Below, piece after piece: positions 26,632 through 35,447 of a stretch of 64,000 bases of DNA; the stretch's first letter is position 1, and each line of letters begins with the position of its first letter. Location: NCBI RefSeq assembly GCF_900142065.1, contig NZ_FSRJ01000002.1, positions 372,001 to 436,000 of the forward strand, written 5' to 3'. The position numbers and the translations under genes are program-made. Source of the DNA: Agromyces cerinus subsp. cerinus. GTDB lineage: Bacteria; Actinomycetota; Actinomycetes; Actinomycetales; Microbacteriaceae. The notes below the pieces were generated by a model, which worked only from the letters and a program-made list of their open reading frames with translations, had not been told where the DNA came from and made no database searches.

Positions 26632-27681
26632 CTACAGGTTGAACAGCTCGAAGACGCCGCCGATGGCGTTGCCCGCGCCGTCGGCGAGGTCGCCGACGGC
26701 CGAGGTCAGTTCGACGACGCTGCCGGCCGCGTCGATCGCGATGGCGATCTCGGCGGTGACGTCGACGAGGTCGCCGAGGGTGTCGAGGTTCGTCTGGCCG
26801 AGCTCGGCGTGCTCGAGCTTCAGCTTCGCGATCCACTCGCGTTCGAGACCGAAGATCACGGCGTAGGGCAGCAGCCGTTCGTGCAGGTGGAAGCGGGCGA
26901 CCGGGTCGGACGACTCGGGCGCCGCGGCATCCGTCGTTCGCAGCTCTGCGCCGCTCGGCGACTGCAGCATGCGCAGCCGGTCGGCCTCGGCGAGCTCGAG
27001 GTACTGCTCGAGCCCCGCGAGGTGCTCGCGGCGAGCGTCGGCGGCCGGCAGGAACCTGCGCCACGACGACGGGGTCACGAAGATCGTCGCGATCGTCGCA
27101 GCGACCGCGACGAGGGTCGCGATGAGCGCGCTCCACTCGCCGCTCACGATCGTGAAGACGAGGAACAGCGCCTCGACGAGCATGCCGAGGTAGGCGAAGA
27201 CGGTCAGGGTGACGCCGGGCCACGTGACGCGGCGCTCGGCCACCAGTCCGTCGCGCGCGAGGGCGTGCTCGGTGTTCAGCAGCAGGCTCTTCAGCCGCCC
27301 GGCCAGGGCCCGGCGATCGGCGGAGAAGCGGCGCACGCGCGTGCTCGTGTGCTCGGGGCCGAAGAGCGCCTCGAGCAGCGCGGCCTCTTCGGCGGTGAGC
27401 ACGGCGCCCGGCACGAGCTCGACGCCGATGGGCTCGCGCTTGCCCTCGCCGGCGAGCAGGCGCACCCTGCGCTTCACGGCGAGATCGATGAGTGCAGCGG
27501 ATGCCGCGCGCCGATCGGCATCGACGAGCAACGCGTCGCGCAGCACCGTCGAGTCGCGCTCGGGGGTGTACTGCACCACGCGCGGCTTCAGGCGCTGGGC
27601 GGCGACCGTGCGCGCGACCAACCCGAGTCCCAGGATGACGAACGCGGGAAGGATCGCGAAGATGAGCACGGCGGTCAGCAC
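26632..27681 (-). CDS. DUF2207-like membrane protein (C-terminal module)
   Basis: A 349-residue protein. It opens with a membrane helix (LTAVLIFAILPAFVILGLGL). A winged-helix-like region follows (RRAASAALIDLAVKRRVRLL, LTAEEAALLEALFG). Two further helices lie at about 165-200. The distal EQYLELAEADRLRMLQSP and HERLLPYAVIFGLEREWIAK are typical of the C-terminal part of DUF2207 proteins. The usual N-terminal beta-domain of full-length DUF2207 proteins is absent. Function is unknown. Confidence 0.75.
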   Translation of the reverse strand: MLTAVLIFAILPAFVILGLGLVARTVAAQRLKPRVVQYTPERDSTVLRDALLVDADRRAASAALIDLAVKRRVRLLAGEGKREPIGVELVPGAVLTAEEAALLEALFGPEHTSTRVRRFSADRRALAGRLKSLLLNTEHALARDGLVAERRVTWPGVTLTVFAYLGMLVEALFLVFTIVSGEWSALIATLVAVAATIATIFVTPSSWRRFLPAADARREHLAGLEQYLELAEADRLRMLQSPSGAELRTTDAAAPESSDPVARFHLHERLLPYAVIFGLEREWIAKLKLEHAELGQTNLDTLGDLVDVTAEIAIAIDAAGSVVELTSAVGDLADGAGNAIGGVFELFNL

Positions 27682-27818
27682 GCGCTCAGTCTAGGGATTC
27701 GGGGAGCCGGGCAGCGGGAAGGGCGGAACGCGTGGTCGTCGGACGAGGTGCGTGCGGGGTCTCGTGACGCGCGTGCTCGCTGCGGCGGATGTCGGAGGCC
27801 GGGCGTACCGTGACAGCC

Positions 27819-28040
27819 ATGACGAAGCAGATGCAGCACTCAGCACCCCACCTGGTGATCGATGAGCCGTGTCCGCGCTGCGACTCCCTCGCGGTGCGCG
27901 CGATCGTCTACGGACCGCTCGACTTCGAGGTCGAGGCCGGCGACGCCGCGGGCGCGCTCACGCACGACGAGGCGCCCATCTTCGACTGCCGCGAGTGCGG
28001 GTTCCAGTGGGGTGCGGCGGTGCGCGACCGACTCAGCTGA
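27819..28040 (+). CDS. Small zinc-ribbon protein, 73 residues
   Basis: Two CxxC pairs (EPCPRCDSLAVRAIV and IFDCRECGFQWGAAVRDRLS) flank an acidic central stretch, giving a zinc-ribbon fold. The function is unknown. TACCGT lies 7 bases before the ATG and there is no ribosome site, consistent with a leaderless message. Convergent with the DUF2264 gene. Confidence 0.7.
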   Translation: MTKQMQHSAPHLVIDEPCPRCDSLAVRAIVYGPLDFEVEAGDAAGALTHDEAPIFDCRECGFQWGAAVRDRLS

Positions 28041-28118
28041 CGTTCGACCCCCGTCTCGATCGACGCTCGGCCGGTGAGCTGCCGGTGAAGCGACAAGCGC
28101 ACATGGGAGCGACCTGGG

Positions 28119-30068
28119 TCACGGACGGAACACCCGTTGTCCAGCTCCGTCCTGCACGCCCGCTGGAGCTTGCGACCATCGGAACCAGAGCGTGCCGTCG
28201 CCGATCGTCAATGCGACCCGGTCGCTCGAGATGGATGCCGTCGCCGCGACCGGCGATTCGGTGATCCGCGGTATCGCAGACAACGAGGTCCGCCACGCGA
28301 TCACGACCGCGTCATCCGGCAGCGGGCGCGTTCTGAGCAGCGGGTAGGCGGCCTCGACCCCGAGCGCGGTGCCGGCCGGGACCACCTCGACGCCCGCTTC
28401 GGGTGCGAGGTCCACTGGAGCTCCGTTCGCGACATCGCCGCACCGCCATGCTCCCAGCCAGTGGATCGTGCTCGTCAACCGCGTCGTCGTGGTCGATGCT
28501 CGCCGAGCCGCGTCGTCCACCGAACTCTCGAGATCGGCGTTCGACGTCGACACCGCGTTCGCGCTCACGACGAGTCGGAGCGCGACCGCGCCCGTGACTC
28601 GCGCGACGAACACCGCGGTGCCGTGATGCAGCCGCATGGCGATCTCGGTCTGCACCTGCCTGCCCGCGGCATCCAGCGTCCGTGTCGCGGCACCCCCATT
28701 CGCGCCGACCGTCGCCCGCAGCACCGGGCGATGGGCGGCGCCCTCCACGGTGAGGTCGGCGTCGCGCCCCGTGCCCCCGAGCGCCGGTGCCGTCGCGCTC
28801 GAGAATGCGAGCCGGCGGTACAGGCCGTCATCGCGGAGCGGGTGCCCATCGCTGCCGAAGTTGTGCAGGCGGGCGATGCCGTCGTCGGTGCGGGCATCGA
28901 TGAGCCATCCGGGCCCGGCGATGACCTTGCGAACGTCTCGCCGCTCGATCTCGAGTGGTGATTCCGTCTGCTGCCACACGGCGTCGTCCTCGGGCAGGAG
29001 CAGGCCGAGGAACCCCTTGCTCGCCCAGTACGGCGAGCCGGGCCCGCTGTACGACTGCACGATGCCGGGAGTCGGAGCCGCCTGCCAACCGAGCGAGAGC
29101 ATGCCGTCGTCGAGGGTTCCGCCATCGACGAAGTACCGCAGCGCGCCGCTCGCGAGTCGACGGGTGCGACCCGCCGAGATCGCGTCGACCTGCTCGAGGC
29201 GTGCCATCCAGAACGGGGCCGTGACCGCCCAGCGGTAGATCAGGGACCGCCCGATCAGCACCGGGGCGCCGTCGGCGCCGAAGAGGTGCTGATAGCCGTC
29301 GAGGAACGAAGCGAGGCGTTCGCGGTAGAGCTGTCGTCGTTCGTCGAGCTCGGCGCCGAGCATCCGGGCGATGAAGAACGGGTACCAGTGGAAGGCGTAC
29401 GCGTTGTAGTGATCGAATCGCCGGCCGTCGCCGTCGGTGTACCAACCGTCGCCGACGTACCAGTCATCCATGCGATCGAGCGCGTTCGCGACGACCGGCC
29501 GCGCATCACCTGCCCCCACGGAGGTCGTGAACGCGGCGAGCGTCGCGCCCAGCAGCACGTGGTTGTTGTCGGCGCACCACGTGCCGCGTGCCTGGTCGAA
29601 CCACGCGCAGAGCCTCTCCTGCGTCGTCCGATCGAGGCGGTCCCACAGCTCCGCCTGTGCGAGGTGGAGCCCGATCGCGATCGCTGCGGCCTCGACCGTC
29701 GGCTGGCTGTGATCCGCCAGTCGAGGCCAGAGTCGGGCGGCGACTGCATGACTGAGCGCACTGCGGTAGCGCTCGATGAGTTCCTCGGAACCGCCCGGGT
29801 CGCCGGCGATCCGCATCGCAGCGAGGAGGAAGGTCCGTGCGAACCCCTCGAGTCGATCGATGTCGCCGGCCGGCGCCGCACCGTCGGGTGCGAAGTCGAC
29901 GCTCGCACCGTGCTCCGAGGAGCGTCGACGTGCGGCTCCGAGGATACGGTCGGCGGCGGTGATCCAGTGGGCGCGACCATACCCCGTGATCGGCGAGCGC
30001 TCGAGCTCGAGTGGGGGCATCCATCGCCCGCGCGGTGTCGGCTGCTGCATGCCACGATGCTCGATCAT
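28119..30068 (-). CDS. DUF2264 family protein, probable carbohydrate-active (alpha/alpha)-barrel enzyme
   Basis: About 649 residues. The N-terminal half has the family-typical SPITGYGRAHWITAADRILG, FARTFLLAAMRIAG, WYVGDGWYTDGDGRRFDHYN, AYAFHWYPFFIARMLG and YGPGSPYWASKGFLGLLLPE-like (SYSGPGSPYWASKGF) segments. The C-terminal half is a beta-rich domain. I recall DUF2264 proteins overlapping a CAZy beta-glucuronidase family (GH154), but am unsure. No signal peptide is seen, so it likely works on imported oligosaccharides. The start is uncertain: ATGs at 30068, 30050 and 30020 all lack good ribosome sites. A perfect inverted repeat lies just upstream of 30068, and the gene is divergent from a sulfatase. 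Confidence 0.75.
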   Translation of the reverse strand: MIEHRGMQQPTPRGRWMPPLELERSPITGYGRAHWITAADRILGAARRRSSEHGASVDFAPDGAAPAGDIDRLEGFARTFLLAAMRIAGDPGGSEELIERYRSALSHAVAARLWPRLADHSQPTVEAAAIAIGLHLAQAELWDRLDRTTQERLCAWFDQARGTWCADNNHVLLGATLAAFTTSVGAGDARPVVANALDRMDDWYVGDGWYTDGDGRRFDHYNAYAFHWYPFFIARMLGAELDERRQLYRERLASFLDGYQHLFGADGAPVLIGRSLIYRWAVTAPFWMARLEQVDAISAGRTRRLASGALRYFVDGGTLDDGMLSLGWQAAPTPGIVQSYSGPGSPYWASKGFLGLLLPEDDAVWQQTESPLEIERRDVRKVIAGPGWLIDARTDDGIARLHNFGSDGHPLRDDGLYRRLAFSSATAPALGGTGRDADLTVEGAAHRPVLRATVGANGGAATRTLDAAGRQVQTEIAMRLHHGTAVFVARVTGAVALRLVVSANAVSTSNADLESSVDDAARRASTTTTRLTSTIHWLGAWRCGDVANGAPVDLAPEAGVEVVPAGTALGVEAAYPLLRTRPLPDDAVVIAWRTSLSAIPRITESPVAATASISSDRVALTIGDGTLWFRWSQAPAGVQDGAGQRVFRP

Positions 30069-30075
30069 CCCGGAA

Positions 30076-30110
30076 GGAGGATTCAAGACCGAATAGGTGT
30101 TGAATCCTCC
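30076..30110. promoter_or_regulatory. Perfect inverted repeat, candidate operator of the polysaccharide locus
   Basis: GGAGGATTCAA (30076-30086) and TTGAATCCTCC (30100-30110) are exact complements with a 13-base spacer, between divergent DUF2264 and sulfatase genes. Close copies of one arm occur upstream of the transporter (36723) and the lyase (40915). Confidence 0.7.
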
Positions 30111-30178
30111 CGTACGCGTGGCCTTGACTCGCGGTGAGCCGATGTCGTCGACCCGTTCGCCGGCGGAGAGGAGCACCG

Positions 30179-31576
30179 ATGTCGTCGCAGCGGAACATCG
30201 TCGTCGTGATGGCCGACCAGTTCCGGGCCGAAGCGATCGCCGCGCTCGGCACCGACCCGGTGGTGACCCCGAACCTCGATCGGCTGGTCGCCGAGGGGTG
30301 CGCGGTGCAGCATTCGGTGAGCAGCTACCCCGTGTGCAGCCCCCACCGGGCGATGTTCCTCACCGGGATGACACCCTCCCACAACGGCGTCACGCTGAAC
30401 GTCAACTCCGAGACGGCGGCGGACGGAGTCGGACTCCGTGACGGTGTCGAGACCTGGGCGAGCGTGTTGGCCGATCGCGGGTACCGGACCGGCTACATCG
30501 GCAAATGGCACCTCGAGCCTCCGGTCGCCGCCGACGAGCTCCATGGCGAGGGGAGGCGCGACGACGGCAAGGTGTGGGACGCGTGGTCGCCCCCGGGCCG
30601 CCGGTTCGGGTTCGAGTTCTGGCATGCGTATGGGGCTGCGGATCGCCATCTGGCTCCGCACTACTGGGTGGGGGATGCCGAGCGTCATGAACGGCTCGAC
30701 GTCGACCGCTGGTCGGCGGCCCACGAGGTCGATGTCGCGATCGACTTCGTCGCCGATGCTGCGGCGCGAGCGGAACCGTTCGCGCTGATGGTCTCCTTGA
30801 ACCCGCCGCACCAACCGTTCGAGGAAGTGCCGGCGCGGTACCGGCGAAACTTTGAGCAGGTCTCCGACGACCAGCTGCTCACCCGTCCGAACGTCCCGTT
30901 TGGCACCCCGGTCGCGCGCGAGGCCGGGCGAGTCGCACGTGACTACTTCGCCGCGATCACAGGGGTGGACGAGCAGATCGGCCGCCTCGTCGCAGCGCTC
31001 GACTCGATCGCGAGCGCATCCGACACGATCGTCGCGTTCACCTCCGATCACGGCATGCAACTCGGCAGCCACGGACTCATGTACAAGAACGTCCCGTACG
31101 AGGAATCCATGCGCATCCCGCTCGTGCTCCGGTGCCCGGGGTTCGTGCCCCCGGGCCGATCCGAGGAGATGGTCTCTTCGCTCGACTTCGCTCCGACGAT
31201 CCTCGGGCTCGTCGGGTCGGCCTCGGCGCGCCCTGAGGGGATGGTGGGCTCAGATCGGTCCGACTCCCTGACCGGCCGGGCGCCGGTCTCGGAGGACCCC
31301 GCTGCGGTGTACTACCGGTTCGCTTCCCGGAGCGACACGACCGAGCTGCGTGGACTCCGGACGAGAAGCCGCAAGCTCATCGGCACCTGGCATCCCGAGC
31401 TCGGCCTGACGATCGAGTGCTTCGACCTCGTCGCAGACCCGTTCGAGCAGGACGGCGAGGCGTTCGACCCGACGGCGGCCGGTCTCGCTGTCAGGCTCCT
31501 CCGCCGGCTCGAGCACGATGGCGACGACTGGCCTGGGCTGGAACCACTGCGCGAGCGGGTGTGTGCCGTGGTCTGA
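30179..31576 (+). CDS. Sulfatase (type I, formylglycine-dependent)
   Basis: A 465-residue alkaline-phosphatase-superfamily sulfatase. NIVVVMADQFRAEAIAALGT supplies the metal-binding Asp, and PVCSPHRAMFLTGMTPSHNG holds the sulfatase signature CxPxR with Cys53 to be converted to formylglycine. TGYIGKWHLEPP and VAFTSDHGMQLGSHGLMYKN complete the active site. There is no signal peptide, so it should act in the cytosol on imported sulfated sugars. A strong GGAGAGGAGCACC precedes the ATG at 30179. The operator candidate ends 69 bases upstream. No formylglycine-generating enzyme is encoded in the window. Confidence 0.9.
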   Translation: MSSQRNIVVVMADQFRAEAIAALGTDPVVTPNLDRLVAEGCAVQHSVSSYPVCSPHRAMFLTGMTPSHNGVTLNVNSETAADGVGLRDGVETWASVLADRGYRTGYIGKWHLEPPVAADELHGEGRRDDGKVWDAWSPPGRRFGFEFWHAYGAADRHLAPHYWVGDAERHERLDVDRWSAAHEVDVAIDFVADAAARAEPFALMVSLNPPHQPFEEVPARYRRNFEQVSDDQLLTRPNVPFGTPVAREAGRVARDYFAAITGVDEQIGRLVAALDSIASASDTIVAFTSDHGMQLGSHGLMYKNVPYEESMRIPLVLRCPGFVPPGRSEEMVSSLDFAPTILGLVGSASARPEGMVGSDRSDSLTGRAPVSEDPAAVYYRFASRSDTTELRGLRTRSRKLIGTWHPELGLTIECFDLVADPFEQDGEAFDPTAAGLAVRLLRRLEHDGDDWPGLEPLRERVCAVV

Positions 31577-31592
31577 CCGCGCGCCGGCAGGC

Positions 31593-32969
31593 TCAGGATC
31601 GGTCGTCGAGGCCGATCTCGGTGCACCACCGGGCCTGCAGTGCGAGTAGGCGTTCGACGAGCTCGGGATTCTGCTCCGCCACGTCCACCCGCTCGCCCGG
31701 GTCGATCTCCAGGTCGCAGAGCATGAGGCCGTCACCGGGTTCGCTGTGCTCGACGGCGCGAACGTAGCCCGCCGTCGGGGACGCCGCGTCGCACCACGAG
31801 AGCTTCCAGCGATCGTGTCGCACCGCCCACTGCCAACCGGAGTGCCAGTGCAGCGTGCGGTTCTGTGCGGCGCCGGTCAGCGGGATCCGGAGATCCTGCC
31901 CGTCGAGTCGCGGATCCGGTGGCAGCCCGGCGGCGGCTTCGAAGGTCGCGGCCAGGTCGAGCGAACTGACGAGTGCCGGATTCGTCCGTTCGGCACCGGC
32001 GATCCCCGGCCAGCGCACGATGAAGGGAACCCGGATGCCGCCCTCCCACAGGGTGTACTTCGTGCCCCTGAGGTCGCCATTGTCGCCGAAGTTGCAGCGG
32101 GACCCTCCGTTGTCGGTGAGGTACACGACGATCGTGTCGTCCGCCACTCCGAGCTCGTCGAGCCGGTCGAGCATACGACCGATCTGGCGATCCATCAGCT
32201 CGAGCTGGGCCAGGTAGTAGCCGCGTCCGTCGGGCAGGGCCGGGCTGATCGCGCCGTCGTACCAGTCGAGGTACTCGCCGGCACCGGGGTGCCAGTCGTC
32301 GAATGCGGGAAGGCCTCGCGCCGAGAGCTCCTCCTCGGGAAGCTGCCAGCAGAAGTTGTGGACAGCGTTGAAGGCGACCATGGCGAAGAACGGATCATCT
32401 CGCGGCTGCTCGATGAACTCGAGGGCGCGATCGGCGATCTCGTCCGTCGTGAAGCCCTCGAACTCCAGGGGCTCCTTCCCCGACCAGAACGGCTGCACCG
32501 CCATCGCCTCCGCCGCCTCGCCGAGCTCGGCGACGGCCGCGTCCGAATGGTGCAGGTAGTGCAGCCGTCCCATGGACTGGCCGGCGAGTCCGTAGAAGGA
32601 CTCGTCGAAGCCGTGCTCCGGCGGCGTCCCGCGATCGCCTGCCCCCTCGCCGCCGTAGTGGACCTTGCCGAAGTAGCCCGTGGCGTACCCGGCCTCCCGC
32701 AGCCGTTCGGCGATCGTCGGCGATGCTCCGATGTCGGAGGAGTCGAACCAGGTGGCCCCCCATCGCTGCTGGTAGCGGCCTGTGATGATCCCGGCCCTGG
32801 AAGGCGAGCAGATCGGCGCTGTCACGTAGGCATCGGAGAAGGTCGTGCCCTCGGCGGCGAGCCGGTCGAGTGCCGGTGTGCTGACCCCGGGCGTGCCGAG
32901 CGCTGAACGGTCGGCGTAGCCGTGGTCATCGGAGACCACGAGCAGGATGTTCGGGCGGGCGCCGGTCAT
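31593..32969 (-). CDS. Sulfatase (type I)
   Basis: A 458-residue sulfatase. ARPNILLVVSDDHGYADRSA opens the fold, API-C54-SPSR is the full CxPSR signature, ATGYFGKVHYGG and VVYLTDNGGSRCNFGDNGDL are the later metal and substrate motifs. It resembles arylsulfatase A-type exo-enzymes in length and layout and lacks a signal peptide. The ATG at 32969 overlaps the stop of the upstream sulfatase (ATGA); an in-frame upstream start would only extend it into that gene. It is the last gene of a minus-strand operon running from the oxidoreductase at 35427. Confidence 0.9.
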   Translation of the reverse strand: MTGARPNILLVVSDDHGYADRSALGTPGVSTPALDRLAAEGTTFSDAYVTAPICSPSRAGIITGRYQQRWGATWFDSSDIGASPTIAERLREAGYATGYFGKVHYGGEGAGDRGTPPEHGFDESFYGLAGQSMGRLHYLHHSDAAVAELGEAAEAMAVQPFWSGKEPLEFEGFTTDEIADRALEFIEQPRDDPFFAMVAFNAVHNFCWQLPEEELSARGLPAFDDWHPGAGEYLDWYDGAISPALPDGRGYYLAQLELMDRQIGRMLDRLDELGVADDTIVVYLTDNGGSRCNFGDNGDLRGTKYTLWEGGIRVPFIVRWPGIAGAERTNPALVSSLDLAATFEAAAGLPPDPRLDGQDLRIPLTGAAQNRTLHWHSGWQWAVRHDRWKLSWCDAASPTAGYVRAVEHSEPGDGLMLCDLEIDPGERVDVAEQNPELVERLLALQARWCTEIGLDDRS

Positions 32970-34414
32970 GCCGGCGTCGCAGCGGATCGTCGGTCGTCGG
33001 GAGAGGCATCCCATCCCGGTGGCGCGAAGGCTCCGAGCGGGTCGTCGCCGAGCGGGGACAGCTGCCCGGCCCCGTAGACGGGCAGCGCGGAGCCGTCGGC
33101 ATCGCGCGTGGCGTGCTCGGTGAACCAGCGATGCAGGCGCCGACGCAGCTGCGCGACTTCCCCTGCGCGCTCGGGCGCGTCGACGAGGTTCTCCCGTTCG
33201 CCGGGGTCTGCGCTCAGGTCGTAGAACTCGTGGGGCCCGAACGGGTGACGGTGGACGTACTTGCGATCCGTCGAGCGGATCATCCGGACGGGGCCGTATT
33301 CGTTGTGGACGACGACGTCGCGTTCTTCTCGGTCATAGCCGCGGAGGAGTGCCGCGAAGCTCCGGCCCGGCCCGAGCTCGAACGGTGCGGGATCGAGGCC
33401 GACGAGTTCGAGCAGGGTCGCAGGCAGGTCGTACGCCGACGTCAGCTGCTCGGCCACCGTCCCCGTGCCGGTCACGCCCGGCCCGCTGACGATGAACGGC
33501 ACCATCACGGACTCGTCGTACATGTTCTGCGGGAACGTGCCGTTGCCCTTGCCCCAGATGCCGTGGTGGCCGCAGTTGAATCCGTTGTCGCTCGTGAAGA
33601 CGACGATCGTCTCCTCGCCGAGGTCGTGCCGGTCGATCGCCGCGACGATCCGCCCGATCGCCGCATCCATGGCGGTGACCGCCGCGAAGTACCCGATGAG
33701 GGCTTCGCGCGTGTCGGCCTCGCCGCCGATCGGAGCCCCGTCGACCATGGGCTGCCACGGGTGCGGCTCACCCTGCGGGCACGATTCGAATGCGCAGTCG
33801 CGATACACATCGGTGAACTCCGATGGATGCTGGCCCGCGAACGGCTTGTGCGGTGCGGTGAAATTGACGGCGAGGAAGAACGGCTCGTCGCGGTCGTGCT
33901 CGGCGTCGATGAAGGCGGTCGCGTCGTCGGCGATGACGTCGGTGAGGTATCCCTCGACCGCTTCGGGCATCGCCTCGCGGTACATCAGCGCCTGCCCGTA
34001 TGGGCTGCCGCCGCCGTGCAGCGCGAACCAGTGCACGAATCCGGTTCGCGGCACGTCGCTCCGACCCAGATGCCACTTGCCCGACAGCCCGAGGCGGTAG
34101 CCGGCATCGGCCAAGGAGTCGGTGAACGTCGGCATCCCGGCGAGGTAGTCGACGCTCGCCGCGCCCGCGTGCGGGCCGTCGAGGTAGTCGTGCACACCGT
34201 GGGTTGAGGGCGGCTGGCCGGTGAGCAGGCTCGCCCTCGCGGGCGAGCACACGGGCGAGGCGCAGAAGAACCTGCTCAGTCGGGTTCCCCGGGCGGCGAG
34301 GCCATCGAGCACCGGGGTCCGGATCTCATCGTTGCCGGCGCAGCCGAGCGCCCACGGGCCCTGGTCGTCGCTCATGATCACGACGAGGTTCGGGCGGCGC
34401 GTCGTCGAGCTCAT
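32966..34414 (-). CDS. Sulfatase (type I)
   Basis: A 482-residue sulfatase. RPNLVVIMSDDQGPWALGCA, SPV-C56-SPARASLLTGQPPS and YRLGLSGKWHLGRSDVP are followed by VNFTAPHKPFAGQHP and VVFTSDNGFNCGHHGIWGKG. FNCGHHG with the neighbouring Lys is seen in several glycosaminoglycan or fucan sulfatases, but the position specificity cannot be read from sequence. No signal peptide. It sits between the Gfo/Idh/MocA gene and another sulfatase, with 4-base overlaps at both ends, so the three proteins are made together. Confidence 0.9.
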   Translation of the reverse strand: MSSTTRRPNLVVIMSDDQGPWALGCAGNDEIRTPVLDGLAARGTRLSRFFCASPVCSPARASLLTGQPPSTHGVHDYLDGPHAGAASVDYLAGMPTFTDSLADAGYRLGLSGKWHLGRSDVPRTGFVHWFALHGGGSPYGQALMYREAMPEAVEGYLTDVIADDATAFIDAEHDRDEPFFLAVNFTAPHKPFAGQHPSEFTDVYRDCAFESCPQGEPHPWQPMVDGAPIGGEADTREALIGYFAAVTAMDAAIGRIVAAIDRHDLGEETIVVFTSDNGFNCGHHGIWGKGNGTFPQNMYDESVMVPFIVSGPGVTGTGTVAEQLTSAYDLPATLLELVGLDPAPFELGPGRSFAALLRGYDREERDVVVHNEYGPVRMIRSTDRKYVHRHPFGPHEFYDLSADPGERENLVDAPERAGEVAQLRRRLHRWFTEHATRDADGSALPVYGAGQLSPLGDDPLGAFAPPGWDASPDDRRSAATPA

Positions 34415-35427
34415 CGGCCCGCGACGCCCGCCGCGATCACGTCGGCGCCCTCCGGCACGCGGACCGCGGCCCCCGTCGCTGCAGAACGGTAGCTCTCGAG
34501 CACGAGCTGCACCACATGGCGAGCGTGTTCCAGCGGGACGGTCGGGGCCGCACCGCCGACGACGGCGATGAAGTCTCGGAGCTGCGCGGTGAAGGCGTGC
34601 TGGATGTCATCGTGCCCGGGCTCGTGCACCATTCGTCGATGCCCGTCGATCTGCACCGACGTGCCGGCACGCGGGTCGGCTTCGATGACTCCGCGTTCGC
34701 AGACGATCGCGAGGTTGTCGTTCCGGCCAGGCGGGTCGCTGAGCACGGCGATGCTCACGCCGACGCCGTTCTCGAGGCGCAGGGAGATGGAACCGTCAGT
34801 CTCGACGGGAGAGTCGAAGCGGCGTACCGTCGACGCGGACACCTCGACCGCACGCGCTCCGCCGAACCAGACGGAACGGTCGAGGCAGTGACCTCCGATG
34901 TTGAACAGCGCGCCTCCACCGGCGACCTCGGGTGAGAAGAACCAGCCCGGTCGCGATCCCGGCCGGTAGTCGGTGCTGCGGTGGTCGCGGACCATCAGGA
35001 CGTCACCCACCTCGCCGGAGGCGATGAGCTCGTGGGCGGCGACCTTGTCGGGGAGGAAGTGCTGGATATGGCCTACGGCGAGGGCGACTCCCGCCGCCGC
35101 GCTCTCGGCCGCCATCGTGTCGCAGTCGGCGACGCTGGTCGCCATCGGCTTCTCCACGAGCACATGGAGGCCGGCCCGTGCCGCCTCGACGGTCATCGGC
35201 AGATGCAGTGAGTGCGGGGTGTTGACGATGACGGCGTCGAGGTCGGCGCGATCGATCATCACGCGGTAGTCCGTGAAGACGGCGGCGTCGCGGGCGAGAG
35301 ACGCCGCACGCCGTGCGGTCGATTCGTCGAGGTCGCAGACGGCAGTCACCTCAGCACCGACGATGCTGTCGGTCGCTCCGATGTGGTACCCGGCGACTGC
35401 TCCCGCCCCGATCAGTCCGATGCGCAT
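34411..35427 (-). CDS. Gfo/Idh/MocA-family sugar oxidoreductase
   Basis: A 338-residue NAD(P)-dependent dehydrogenase. RIGLIGAGAVAGYHIGATDS is the Rossmann loop; HVLVEKPMATSVADCD holds the EKP motif with the catalytic Lys. GGGALFNIGGHCLDRSVWFG is the G-G-G-x-x-D/N-x-G-x-H motif of the C-terminal sheet. It probably oxidises or epimerises a sugar or uronate from the degraded polymer, or acts in glycoside cleavage as some family members do. TAGGAGGAAC gives an excellent ribosome site. First gene of an operon with two sulfatases and 21 bases after the regulator. Confidence 0.88.
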   Translation of the reverse strand: MRIGLIGAGAVAGYHIGATDSIVGAEVTAVCDLDESTARRAASLARDAAVFTDYRVMIDRADLDAVIVNTPHSLHLPMTVEAARAGLHVLVEKPMATSVADCDTMAAESAAAGVALAVGHIQHFLPDKVAAHELIASGEVGDVLMVRDHRSTDYRPGSRPGWFFSPEVAGGGALFNIGGHCLDRSVWFGGARAVEVSASTVRRFDSPVETDGSISLRLENGVGVSIAVLSDPPGRNDNLAIVCERGVIEADPRAGTSVQIDGHRRMVHEPGHDDIQHAFTAQLRDFIAVVGGAAPTVPLEHARHVVQLVLESYRSAATGAAVRVPEGADVIAAGVAGR

Positions 35428-35447
35428 GTTCCTCCTATTGGGTGCCG

